NCBI RefSeq assembly: GCF_022867795.2
Contig: NZ_CP107006.1
Location: forward strand, 1,674,001 to 1,738,000
Length of the DNA: 64,000 bases
Reading direction: 5' to 3'
DNA from: Chitinophaga horti
GTDB lineage: Bacteria > Bacteroidota > Bacteroidia > Chitinophagales > Chitinophagaceae
Below are positions 26,921 through 35,321 of this stretch, piece by piece; within the stretch, counting starts at the first letter, position 1, and the number at the start of each line of letters is the position of its first letter. The position numbers and the translations under genes are program-made. A model generated the notes under the pieces. That model saw only the letters and a list, made by a program, of their open reading frames with translations, did no database searches and was not told where the DNA came from.

Positions 26921-27799
26921 ATGAAAGTCATCCAGTTTACTGTGCCAGTCGCCACAGAGGATTCTGTTGTGGTGGAAGAAGACCTGCTTCCTAATTTCTA
27001 TAATTACCTGCATCGCCACAAGGAAATGCAGGTAACGCTGATCGTGAAGGGGAGTGGTACCCTCATTGCAGGCAACTACACACAGCCGTTTGAACCGGGC
27101 GACATCTACGTCATGGGGGCTAACCAGCCGCACATCTTTAAATCCGATCCTTCGCATTTCATCAATCCTCAAAAGGGGAATGCGCATGCGATCCATATCT
27201 TTTTTGACCACGAACGTATTCTCAAAAACCTGCTGCACCTGCAGGAGATGGAGCATATCAAACGTTTTCTCGACCGTACCCAAAGCGGTCTGCAGATGTA
27301 TATGCCGCCCAACCAGCAGGAAATGGCCGGGGCTATCAAAAAAGTAAGCAGCAGTTCTGGTTTCGAAAGACTCATGAACTTCCTGCAGCTGCTGCAAAGT
27401 TTTTCGAAGGATGTGAAGGCCTGGAAGTCATTGTCTACCGGCTTTTCCAAACATTCGCTCCCCGACTCCGAAGGTATCCGCATGAATGATATTTACCAAT
27501 ATACTATGGATCATTATGGGGAAAATATTTCGCTGAAGCGGATTGCGGAGGTGGCGCATATTACGCCGCACGCCTTCTGCAAGTATTTTAAGAAGCATAC
27601 CCGCAAAACCTATATGGCCTTCCTGAACGAGATCCGTATTAATGAAGCCTGTAAGAAGATCATCAACGGCGAATTCAGCAGTATTTCAAGTATAGCCTAC
27701 TCATCCGGCTTCAACAGCGCCATTAATTTCAACCGCGTATTTAAGAAAACGACAGGCATTTCGCCAAGTGAATACATCCGGGAGTATAAAACGAAGTAA
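26921..27799 (+). CDS. AraC-family transcriptional regulator with cupin sensor
   Basis: 292 residues: N-terminal cupin (about 20-110; YNYLHRHKEMQVTLIVKGSG, GDIYVMGANQPHIFKSDP) and C-terminal AraC helix-turn-helix pair (about 195-290; ISLKRIAEVAHITPHAFCKYF, SSIAYSSGFNSAINFNRVFKKTTGISP). It is a close paralogue of the regulator at 33293: both begin MKV-QFT-PV and share GANQPH-FKSDPS. Its target is not evident; the small lipoprotein gene follows 65 bp downstream. Confidence 0.93.
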   Translation: MKVIQFTVPVATEDSVVVEEDLLPNFYNYLHRHKEMQVTLIVKGSGTLIAGNYTQPFEPGDIYVMGANQPHIFKSDPSHFINPQKGNAHAIHIFFDHERILKNLLHLQEMEHIKRFLDRTQSGLQMYMPPNQQEMAGAIKKVSSSSGFERLMNFLQLLQSFSKDVKAWKSLSTGFSKHSLPDSEGIRMNDIYQYTMDHYGENISLKRIAEVAHITPHAFCKYFKKHTRKTYMAFLNEIRINEACKKIINGEFSSISSIAYSSGFNSAINFNRVFKKTTGISPSEYIREYKTK

Positions 27800-27864
27800 G
27801 GAACAGGTTGGGGAGGTAGCCATTTGGCACAGGATATGTGTTAACTCCTTTAAAACCACAACTT

Positions 27865-28029
27865 ATGAAAGGCATCACATTAACATCCATGCTGGCATTT
27901 CTTACACTGTTCCTGAGCAGTTGCGAGCTGGTAGAAGGCGTATTTAAGGCTGGCATTTGGACAGGCTTACTGATCGTAGCCGTGGTATTGTTCCTGATTA
28001 TTTTCCTGATCAGGCGGATGGGCAAATAG
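27865..28029 (+). CDS. Small lipoprotein with one membrane segment, 54 residues
   Basis: A short protein starting MKGITLTSMLAF with lipobox LSSC (Cys at about 18), a brief linker (ELVEGVFKAGIWTG) and a C-terminal membrane helix (LLIVAVVLFLIIFLIRR). Tiny proteins of this pattern are widespread in Bacteroidota and are sometimes mislabelled phosphatidate cytidylyltransferase; nothing here supports an enzyme. ATG 27865 gives the intact signal and is preferred over the upstream in-frame start at 27838. Function unknown. Confidence 0.7.
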   Translation: MKGITLTSMLAFLTLFLSSCELVEGVFKAGIWTGLLIVAVVLFLIIFLIRRMGK

Positions 28030-28038
28030 GTCTTTGTG

Positions 28039-28545
28039 TCAATCCCAGGTAACACCGCCTAACTTGAGGCGCAAGTGTTGCAGCCCGATCTTTATCTGGG
28101 TCTTGATAGAATTTTTACTGATGCTCAGGCGGTCTGCGGCCTGTTGGTAAGCAAGTCCCTGTATATACACCATTTGAAAGATGAGGGACCTTCTCGCCGG
28201 CATGTCGCTGATCGCTGCGGCAAGTTTGTCGGCAATGTCCGGACCGTCAGTGCGGATCCTGATTTCTTCCGCTACCGGCAGTTTTTCCTGCTCATGTGCG
28301 GCTACTTTTTTATCGTGATTGGCTTTGTTGCGCTGGTAAGTCATGCACCGGTTGCGCACAGATATCCATAGGTAAGATGTAACATCTTTCCGGATGTCGA
28401 GTTCGGCTCGTTTCTCCCACAAGTCAATAAAAAGCGCCTGCACCAGGTCTTTGGCTGCAGGTTCGTCGTTCAGCATACTATATGCCTGTAAACACAATAA
28501 TTGGTAATGCTTCTTAAAAACGGTTTCAAATGTGCTGGCGTCCAT
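28039..28545 (-). CDS. ECF RNA polymerase sigma factor
   Basis: 168-residue ECF sigma of the Bacteroidota FecI-like group. Region 2 is at about 8-75 (FETVFKKHYQLLCLQAYSML, AKDLVQALFIDLWEKR, SYLWISVRNRCMTYQRN) and region 4 at about 110-160 (RRSLIFQMVYIQGLAYQQAA, LSISKNSIKTQIKIGLQHLR). A fecR gene should follow on the same strand. Instead the nearest fecR (29525, frameshifted) lies 980 bp upstream on the opposite strand, and no TonB receptor is near. The gene converges with the small lipoprotein gene, nine bases between stops. Confidence 0.93.
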   Translation of the reverse strand: MDASTFETVFKKHYQLLCLQAYSMLNDEPAAKDLVQALFIDLWEKRAELDIRKDVTSYLWISVRNRCMTYQRNKANHDKKVAAHEQEKLPVAEEIRIRTDGPDIADKLAAAISDMPARRSLIFQMVYIQGLAYQQAADRLSISKNSIKTQIKIGLQHLRLKLGGVTWD

Positions 28546-29524
28546 ACGGCACTAAGATTTCGGATAACTGATATAGGTACAAAGATGAATCCCGTGTCGG
28601 CCGCGTATATTGGAGAAAAGTAAATCTTGAAAACGCCTGCTAAACAGGTGCCGGATCAACAGCACTCCAAAAGTAGCCCAAAAGCGCATTGAATTTTGTT
28701 AATAAACCGTTAATGACAGTGGGAGAAGCAGGCGGGGCGGGCGCTGTAGCGAATACTGCTGTAATGCGACGAGGTGTTAAAACAGCGGCGATTTTGCTAA
28801 ACAGTTCACATCGCATCGCTTAAAATTCGCGATGGCAGCCGCCTTCCGAGGGCTTGCAAAATACGGAATACAACGCTGAAGCCTCTACGATTTCGGAAGC
28901 TAAACGTCACTTGTCAAGACAAAAAAATTTTTCCAGACATGGGTTATTGGCAGAGAAAGGTGAAAGAACGATGGTTTTATACAGGATGGGTGATGTGATT
29001 CATTTGTTAACGGAGACCACTATTCAAAAAAATGGGGCCCGGGTGGTCTGCACCGGGCCCATCTTAATAGGATATGGTCATTCATATTTTCACACTCCAT
29101 GTCATGGTGTGTAGTATGATGATCCATGTGCAAGTTCCGGTTCGGTTGCCGGTCACTTTTTTGGAGTACGTCAACAGGTGTATTCAGTTATTTAATCGAC
29201 AAGATCTTTTCAGGCGCTCTATTATAAAGACTATTAAAACAATAAACAGGGTGAATGAATGAGATAAAAAAATAAGATATTTTTATCTATAATGTGATGA
29301 GTGGTCTTTTTGTATTGATATTGTTGTTATGTCAGATATTAAATCGATCTTTACGCTGCAGCCCGGCTGCATCAAACTTCTCCTTAGCTTTATGACGACA
29401 CGCCACCGTACCATTTGCCAACTTGGCCAGGTCGTGTTTTCTCCATTCTCCCCAGCCAATAAATATTTATGAAATAATGCGTAATGCATTCACCCCACAG
29501 AGGTGATAATCTAGTCTTTATAGT
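28546..29524. other. Gene-poor gap of about 980 bp
   Basis: Between the sigma factor (minus) and the broken fecR (plus) no convincing coding frame is found. The 86-codon frame at 28854-29114 has a poor start and no recognisable features. The gap holds AT-rich tracts (for example near 28920 and 29220-29300) and a strong terminator-like hairpin on the minus strand at 29026-29062. It could be the scar of deleted genes or contain a small RNA. Confidence 0.5.
29026..29062 (-). terminator. Rho-independent terminator on the minus strand without an obvious gene
   Basis: Read on the minus strand, GGGCCCGGTG (29060-29051) pairs with its complement at 29045-29035 with a single bulged base, and a run of seven T follows (29032-29026). 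This is a canonical terminator for leftward transcription. Yet no leftward gene is visible between here and the rightward fecR start at 29525. Confidence 0.55.
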
Positions 29525-30672
29525 ATGGAACAGTTCCAGATAGAACAGCTGATGGTGAAAAGACTGGCGGGCATCACGTCCGACAGCGAGAATGCCTTGC
29601 TGGACGAGCTGGTCGAAAAGGATGCCGCTGCAAAGGCCCTGTGGGAGGAGCTTTGTGCGATGACAGGGGCTAAAGATATGCAGGCCTTCGCGAAAAGCCT
29701 CGACGTGGAAAGTGCCTGGGATGAATTGCAAACAATTGTCGCTCCACAAAAGAAATATCGTCTTCCCCTCCGCAGCCTGTCAATCGCGGCCGCTATCGCG
29801 ATCATGATAGGAGGCGCTATTTATTTATTGATCAATCCCCGGGAAGACCTACGCCACAAGTGGCTACGGTACAACCGCCCACCAACAGGCCACTCATTAC
29901 CGGCGTTCGGCTGGAAGCGGCTAACGGCGATATGCTCCCCCTGGATGGTAAGGACGCCGCCACTACGGTGACCCTGGACGGCGTGCAGCTACACAACGAC
30001 CGCGAGACGCTCCGTTTTGAAGGCAAAGGAAACAACGCCGCCCGATGGAATGCCATCGTAGTGCCGGCGAAGCTCGATTATAAGGTTGTACTGGCCGACG
30101 GATCGAAGGTATGGCTGAACGCCAGCACGAAACTGCGTTTCCCTTTCACCTTCCCCAACGATATCAGGGAAGTGTTTGTGGACGGGGAGGCGTACTTCGA
30201 TATTGCGCCGGATGCTGACAGGCCTTTCGTAGTTAACGTCGGTGGCTCCCGCCTCGAGGTTTTGGGTACAGAGTTTAATGTGAATAACTATGGCGGCAAA
30301 GCTATTACCACTTCCCTGGTAAAGGGAGCGGTGGCCGTAAACAGTAAAGCAGAACGCGTCGTATTGCAGCCGGGCAAAGAGGCAATTTTAACCAACAACG
30401 GGAAAGTGAAGGTGCACGCCTTTGATCCCGAAGAGGCCACCAGCTGGATGCACGGTGTATATACATTCCACAACACACCACTGTCTGTACTTTCCGAAGT
30501 ATTGCCCCGGATGTTCGGCACGCAGGTGGTGTTTGACAAACGCGAGATCGGTGAGATCCGTTTTACCGGAGCGCTGGATAAAAACGACCCGCTGTCATAT
30601 TTCCTCCGCAACCTGGAAGTGGCGGCCGAAGTGCAAAGCTACTACGCTAACGGGGTGTTGCATTTGAAATGA
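29525..30672 (+). pseudogene. FecR-family anti-sigma factor interrupted by a -1 frameshift
   Basis: Two frames together make a complete FecR protein of about 380 residues. The first (29525 to about 29840) gives the cytoplasmic part and membrane segment (SIAAAIAIMIGGAIYLLIN). The second (from about 29840 to 30672) gives the FecR domain (VLADGSKVWLNASTKLRFPF, GEAYFDI, VLGTEFNVNNY) and DUF4974 (YTFHNTPLSVLSEVLPRMFG). Frames join cleanly if one C is added to the CCCC run at 29837-29840, giving INPGRPTPQV. As read, translation of frame one runs out at 29971 without the FecR domain. Either the gene is inactivated or the base is a sequence error. A promoter-distal S9 peptidase follows; no SusC gene is present. 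Confidence 0.85.
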
Positions 30673-30791
30673 CCGCGCGTCCCCGGCAATCTGCCAACGG
30701 TGTGTTATATTTGAAGTAACTGCCAGCCCCGGTACTAGAAGTAGCTGCCGAAGTGCAAGGCTATGCCAATGGGGTGTTACATTTGACGTAA
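30616..30791 (+). repeat. Three diverged tandem copies of the fecR 3' end
   Basis: The last codons of fecR (30616-30672, EVAAEVQSYYANGVLHLK-stop) are echoed at 30693-30719 (ANGVLYLK-stop) and at 30738-30791 (EVAAEVQGYANGVLHLT-stop). Differences fall mainly in third codon positions (for example gctaacggggtgttg, gccaacggtgtgtta, gccaatggggtgtta). The copies therefore look like ends of once-functional homologous genes, not random slippage products. Neither downstream copy has a start or upstream frame. Confidence 0.75.
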
Positions 30792-30934
30792 GTCACTTAA
30801 TGTAGCCCGCTCCCCACAAGCGGCTTTACGCTCATCCCTATTGTTAATTTTCGTAAACTATCTGCTAAGAAGCGCTTAACCAGCAAGCCCCGCACCGCGT
30901 AATTTTAGTCGCAGGAAATATAACTCCCTGTTAC

Positions 30935-33214
30935 ATGACGATCTGCGCTTCCTACTACCGCCTGCTAACACTGGCCTCCCTGTTTTTTGTGACCGCCCGC
31001 ACCCAGGCGCAGGCACCCTTAATGCCTTACGCACCTGCGGCAGAAGAAGTGGCTGCCAACTATAAAAGTGCCGCCGAACTAGACTCGCTCGTACGCAATA
31101 AAGCTTATCGCCTGGGCGTACGTCCCCGCTGGCAGGCCGACAAAAAAGCTTTCTGGTACAAAAATGTGTTGCAAGACAGCGTAGTAGAATACGTATATGT
31201 AGATGCCGCGCAAGGTCGCAGGCAGCTGGCCTTCGATCACGCGAAGCTGGCTTCCGGGTTGTCGAAGGCTACTGGCCGCAGCATCAGCGCCGACAAATTG
31301 CCCCTCACAGATATCGTGTTCGCCAAAGACGCGATACTTGTAGAAACCGGTGGCAAATGGTACAGCTGCCATCCCGGCAGTTATGAATGTACGCCCGCCG
31401 CATCAGCACCGCAGGCTTCCACGGAGTCCTCTAATCCAGGCTCCAGGCCACGTTGGGAACGGGGCGACTGGGGCGCACGTAATATATCGCCCGATAAACA
31501 ATGGTCGGTGGACATTCGCGATGGCAATGTATGGGTGAAGCCCGCTAATGGTGAGGCTTTCCAATATACGAACAACGGTACCAAAGCCGCTCCGTACGGT
31601 GAAGTGCGCTGGTCGCCGGATAGCCGCTATTTTGCGATCTGCCGCATCTACCCGGTGGAAGCAGCCAAAGTGTATTACCTGCTCAGCTCCCAGCCGAATA
31701 CAACACGGGCGGAGCTAAAGTTCAATGACTATGCGCAACCCGGCGATTCCAATACGATCTACGCGGTGTACGTGGGTGACGTGGCCGGTAAAACGTTACG
31801 CAGGGCAGATGTAGACAGCAGCAACGACCGCCCCTCTATCCGCTGGCGCAAGTCTGATAACCGCTACTTTACTTTCGAGCGTGCCGATCGTGGTCACCAG
31901 CGCTTCCGCATCGTGGAGGTGGACCGGGAAACGGGGAACACGCGTAATATCGTCGAAGAGAAAACGAACACCTTTATTTACGAGCAGCGCATTTTCACGC
32001 ACTATATCGAAGACAAGGACGAGGTGATCTGGTCTTCAGAAAAAGATGGTTACATGCACCTCTACCTGGTGAACGCCAAGGCTGGCACGGCTAAGCCGAT
32101 CACGAAAGGAGCATGGGTGGTGAGAAACGTTGATAGCGTGGATACGCAAAAACGCCAGGTGTGGTTCCGCGCCAGTGGCATGAATCCGGGTGAAGATCCC
32201 TATAACGTACATTACTGTCGCATCAACTTTGATGGTAAAGGCCTCGTGAAGCTGACGGCAGGCAATGGTCATCACACGCTCACTTTTTCCCCCGACCGCA
32301 GCTATTATATCGATACTTATTCCCGGCCAGATGCGCCGCCTGTAACGGAGCTGCATCAAACGTCGACGGGTAAACTGCTTACCGTGCTGGAAACTGCGGA
32401 CGTGAGCCGCCTGTTGGCTACAGGTTTGCGGCTGCCGGAAGTATTTGTTGCCAAAGCACGCGATGGTAAAACAGACATATGGGGCGTAGTATGCCGGCCG
32501 CGCAACTTCGATCCGCAAAAGAAATACCCGGTGATCGAAAACATATACGCTGGTCCGCAAGATGCATTTGTGCCTAAAAGTTTTATGACTTACAGCGAAA
32601 TGCAAAGCATGGCGGAACTGGGTTTCATCGTGGTGCAAATGGACGGTATGGGTACTGCAAACCGCTCTAAAGCGTTTCATGACGTTTGCTGGAAAAACCT
32701 GGCAGATGCCGGTTTTCCCGATCGCATCCTTTGGATGAAGGCGCTGGCAGCGAAGTATCCGTATGTAGACGTTGATAGGGTAGGACTGTACGGCACTTCC
32801 GCCGGCGGGCAAAATACCGTGGGCGGTTTGTTGTTCCATCCGGAGTTTTATAAAGCGGGTGTGGCGGCTTGTGGTTGTCACGATAACCGGGTAGATAAAC
32901 AATGGTGGAACGAGCAGTGGATGGGGTACCCAGTGGGTAAACATTACGAAGAGCAATCGAATATCGTGAACGCCGCCAAACTGCAAGGCAACCTGCTGCT
33001 GATAGTCGGCGAGGCCGATACCAACGTGCCGCCGGAGTCAACATACCGCCTTGCCGATGCATTGATCAAAGCAAACAAAGACTTCGACTTCCTCGTGGTG
33101 CCTGGTATGGGACATAGCGATGGCGGGCCTTATGGGCGCAGGAAGAAACGTGATTTTTTCGTGAAAACATTATTGGGCGCGCAGCCTCCGGTTCGCAACA
33201 TGGCATCTAACTAA
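30935..33214 (+). CDS. S9-family (dipeptidyl peptidase IV-like) serine peptidase
   Basis: 759-residue secreted peptidase. A hydrophobic N-terminus (about 5-26, cleavage near TQAQA) leads to a DPP-IV-type beta-propeller (about 60-500; SPDKQWSVDIRDGNVWVK, VRWSPDSRYFAICRI) and an alpha/beta-hydrolase domain. Its triad is Ser622 (GTSAGGQN), Asp in VGEADTNVPPES and His in GMGHSDGG. DPP-IV enzymes release X-Pro dipeptides, so it could help degrade proline- or hydroxyproline-rich proteins, in keeping with the hydroxyproline operon downstream. It is a separate unit, ended by the terminator at 33238. Confidence 0.93.
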   Translation: MTICASYYRLLTLASLFFVTARTQAQAPLMPYAPAAEEVAANYKSAAELDSLVRNKAYRLGVRPRWQADKKAFWYKNVLQDSVVEYVYVDAAQGRRQLAFDHAKLASGLSKATGRSISADKLPLTDIVFAKDAILVETGGKWYSCHPGSYECTPAASAPQASTESSNPGSRPRWERGDWGARNISPDKQWSVDIRDGNVWVKPANGEAFQYTNNGTKAAPYGEVRWSPDSRYFAICRIYPVEAAKVYYLLSSQPNTTRAELKFNDYAQPGDSNTIYAVYVGDVAGKTLRRADVDSSNDRPSIRWRKSDNRYFTFERADRGHQRFRIVEVDRETGNTRNIVEEKTNTFIYEQRIFTHYIEDKDEVIWSSEKDGYMHLYLVNAKAGTAKPITKGAWVVRNVDSVDTQKRQVWFRASGMNPGEDPYNVHYCRINFDGKGLVKLTAGNGHHTLTFSPDRSYYIDTYSRPDAPPVTELHQTSTGKLLTVLETADVSRLLATGLRLPEVFVAKARDGKTDIWGVVCRPRNFDPQKKYPVIENIYAGPQDAFVPKSFMTYSEMQSMAELGFIVVQMDGMGTANRSKAFHDVCWKNLADAGFPDRILWMKALAAKYPYVDVDRVGLYGTSAGGQNTVGGLLFHPEFYKAGVAACGCHDNRVDKQWWNEQWMGYPVGKHYEEQSNIVNAAKLQGNLLLIVGEADTNVPPESTYRLADALIKANKDFDFLVVPGMGHSDGGPYGRRKKRDFFVKTLLGAQPPVRNMASN

Positions 33215-33237
33215 ACAAGCCAACTAATAAAATGCGG

Positions 33238-33275
33238 CGCGCCCTTTCCGTGATGGAGAGGGCGCGTCGTTTATA
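33238..33275 (+). terminator. Terminator between the S9 peptidase and the convergent AraC gene
   Basis: CGCGCCCTTTCC (33238-33249) pairs with GGAGAGGGCGCG (33255-33266; one G-T pair) around a five-base loop, followed by TCGTTTAT. It lies between the convergent stops at 33214 and 33293 and may act for both. Confidence 0.75.
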
Positions 33276-33292
33276 AGCAGGCGAAAATATAG

Positions 33293-34174
33293 TTAGTGCT
33301 CAACGTTCTGGAAGTAGCTGTTCACATAATCACTCGGCGACTGATCGGTAATACTTTTAAACACGCGGTTAAAGTTGGTGATGCTGTTGAATCCACAGGT
33401 GTACGCGACTGTGGCGATATTATCATACCCGCCATCAGTCAGCTTTTTACAGGCTTCGTTGATGCGTACTTCATTTAAGAAAGAGACGAAGGTATGTAAC
33501 GTATGTTTTTTGAAATAGCGGCAAAACGCCTGTGGTGTCATGTGTGCCTGTTTCGCAGCGTCTTCAAGTGTAATGGGTTTATCATAATTGTGCATGATAA
33601 AGTTGTAGATGTTACCGATGCGTATGCCTTCATGCTCGCTGTATACAGGTGTTTGACTGGCAGATGATAGGGCTTTCAGCTCCTTCAGGCTGCTCAGGAA
33701 TTTAAGCAGGTCGATGAAGTGAATGAGTTGATCGGCACCAGCGTGTTGCTGGATGCGGATCATCTTGCTGGATATTTCCGACACATAGGTTTGTGGTACG
33801 CGAAAGCCGGATTGGGCTTGCGTGATGAAGTTTTTTAGTAGCTTAAGTTCGGGCAGACTGAAGAAAGAGGCCAGCTGTCCGTTTGGATTGAAAAATATAT
33901 CCAGCGCCACGATCTTCTTTTTGCTTTTAGGCGTAAAGTAAGACGGGTCGCTTTTAAATACGTGTGGTTGATTTGCGCCGAGCCAGAAGATTTCATTATC
34001 CCTAAAGGCATGCATGTTGTTTTCGGCTACGAGTGTGCCTTCTCCCTTCTGGATCCAGGTCATTTGTATTTCCTGGTGACGGTGCAGGTGTTGGTAAAAA
34101 TGAGGCAGCACATTTTTCTGTACAATAATGGTTTTGTCGTGCGGCACAGGTATCGTGAATTGCAGTACTTTCAT
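33293..34174 (-). CDS. AraC-family regulator, probable regulator of the hydroxyproline/glycosidase operon
   Basis: 293 residues with N-terminal cupin (about 20-110; YQHLHRHQEIQMTWIQKGEG, FWLGANQPHVFKSDP) and C-terminal AraC DNA-binding domain (about 195-290; ITLEDAAKQAHMTPQAFCRYF, TVAYTCGFNSITNFNRVFKSITDQSP). It is a paralogue of the protein encoded at 26921. It is transcribed divergently from the operon that starts at 34377, and that gap holds a pair of direct repeats spaced like AraC half-sites (34306 and 34326). I infer that it activates the operon, perhaps in response to hydroxyproline or a pentose. Confidence 0.93.
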   Translation of the reverse strand: MKVLQFTIPVPHDKTIIVQKNVLPHFYQHLHRHQEIQMTWIQKGEGTLVAENNMHAFRDNEIFWLGANQPHVFKSDPSYFTPKSKKKIVALDIFFNPNGQLASFFSLPELKLLKNFITQAQSGFRVPQTYVSEISSKMIRIQQHAGADQLIHFIDLLKFLSSLKELKALSSASQTPVYSEHEGIRIGNIYNFIMHNYDKPITLEDAAKQAHMTPQAFCRYFKKHTLHTFVSFLNEVRINEACKKLTDGGYDNIATVAYTCGFNSITNFNRVFKSITDQSPSDYVNSYFQNVEH

Positions 34175-34305
34175 GATATATACTGTATTTTAACTGCTGA
34201 TGGAATAGATTCCGGTTGTTGTTTCTGTTTGCCTAAAGCCTTATTGGCTGGTAGCTTTCCCAATATTACTAATTTTTCGGTTCGTTTTGCAAAGAGGTTA
34301 AGATA

Positions 34306-34361
34306 TGGGCATAATTGATTAGAATTGGGCATGTGATCCGAACCGGTTTGAAATACTTTTG
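34306..34361 (+). promoter_or_regulatory. Putative AraC activator site and -7 box before the hydroxyproline operon
   Basis: Direct repeats TGGGCAT at 34306-34312 and 34326-34332 start 20 bp apart (two helical turns). They are followed by the -7 box TACTTTTG (consensus TAnnTTTG) at 34354-34361. If transcription starts near 34367, the repeats lie at about -61 to -35, the usual place for an AraC-family activator. No -33 TTG is at the right distance, which also suits an activated promoter. Binding is inferred. Confidence 0.45.
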
Positions 34362-34376
34362 AAAAAAAAGATAATT

Positions 34377-35309
34377 ATGAGTATTGCCTGGAAGGGTATA
34401 TATCCCGCACTGACCACCAAACTAAATGCGAACGAAGAACTGGACCTCCCGCTGTTCAAACAAAACCTGGACGCGCAGCTCTCCGCCGGCATCGACGCCA
34501 TTGTACTAGGCGGCACCCTTGGCGAAGCCAGCACCCTGACTACGAACGAAAAGGAAACGCTTACGAAGTTTGCGGTGGAGCAAACCACGGGAAAAATACC
34601 AGTGATCCTGAACATTGCTGAAGGTTCTACTGCAGAAGCATTGCAGCGTGCAAAAGAAGCAAAGGCATGGGGCGCTAAAGGCCTGATGATGCTGCCGCCA
34701 ATGCGCTACAAAACAGACGCCCGTGAAACTGCGGCTTACTTTAAAACTGTAGCCAACTCCACGGACCTGCCCATCATGATTTACAACAACCCGGTTGATT
34801 ATAAAACAGAGGTGACACTCGACGTGTTCGAAGAACTGGCGGAGTGTCCCAACATCCAGGCGGTGAAAGAGTCTACCCGCGACATCAGCAACGTAACGCG
34901 CATGCGTAATGCGTTTGGCGATCGTTTCAAAATCCTTTGCGGTGTAGATACGCTGGCTATGGAAGAACTGCTGATGGGTGCCGACGGATGGGTGGGTGGC
35001 CTCGTGTGTGCATTCCCGGAGGAAACAGTGGCTGTATATCGCCTGGTAAAAGCCGGTCGAATCGAAGAAGCACTGAAAATCTATCGCTGGTTCCTGCCGC
35101 TGCTCGAGTTGGATATTCACGCAAAACTCGTACAATACATTAAATTGGCAGAAGCACAGGTAGGCCTGGGTACCGAGTACGTAAGAGCACCGCGCCTGAC
35201 CCTTATTGGTAAAGAACGTGAAAGGATCTTAAAAGTGATCAACGACGCCCTGGCTGTTCGCCCGACGCTGCCTGACTACAAATCGATTTCCGCCGCACAG
35301 CTGGCGTAA
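34377..35309 (+). CDS. DHDPS-family lyase, probable 1-pyrroline-4-hydroxy-2-carboxylate deaminase
   Basis: 310-residue class I aldolase-type TIM barrel. The Schiff-base lysine is K164 (AVKESTRD), the catalytic tyrosine is in MIYNNPVDY and the GGTLGEASTLT loop is present. DHDPS-family proteins do several jobs. Here the neighbours (hydroxyproline epimerase, D-amino-acid dehydrogenase, semialdehyde dehydrogenase) indicate the step that deaminates 1-pyrroline-4-hydroxy-2-carboxylate to alpha-ketoglutarate semialdehyde. KDG or KDX dehydratase/aldolase roles for sugar acids are the main alternative. ATG 34377 follows an A-rich leader and is preferred over the upstream TTG at 34359. Confidence 0.85.
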   Translation: MSIAWKGIYPALTTKLNANEELDLPLFKQNLDAQLSAGIDAIVLGGTLGEASTLTTNEKETLTKFAVEQTTGKIPVILNIAEGSTAEALQRAKEAKAWGAKGLMMLPPMRYKTDARETAAYFKTVANSTDLPIMIYNNPVDYKTEVTLDVFEELAECPNIQAVKESTRDISNVTRMRNAFGDRFKILCGVDTLAMEELLMGADGWVGGLVCAFPEETVAVYRLVKAGRIEEALKIYRWFLPLLELDIHAKLVQYIKLAEAQVGLGTEYVRAPRLTLIGKERERILKVINDALAVRPTLPDYKSISAAQLA

Positions 35310-35321
35310 CTCATAAATTGA

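Noticed and set aside
27865..28029. Phosphatidate cytidylyltransferase for the 54-residue protein
   Set aside because: Far too short and without CDP-alcohol or cytidylyltransferase motifs; a small lipoprotein is all the sequence supports.
28854..29114. 86-codon open frame in the gap between sigma factor and fecR
   Set aside because: Non-ATG start, no recognisable domain, and it runs through the minus-strand terminator hairpin; codon content does not resemble the neighbours.
29832..29862. Programmed -1 ribosomal frameshift in fecR
   Set aside because: The local bases (T CCC CGG) do not let both tRNAs re-pair in the -1 frame, and no downstream stimulatory structure was seen.
32036..32986. 316-codon minus-strand frame opposite the S9 peptidase
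   Set aside because: Antisense to the catalytic domain of an intact peptidase; no independent features.
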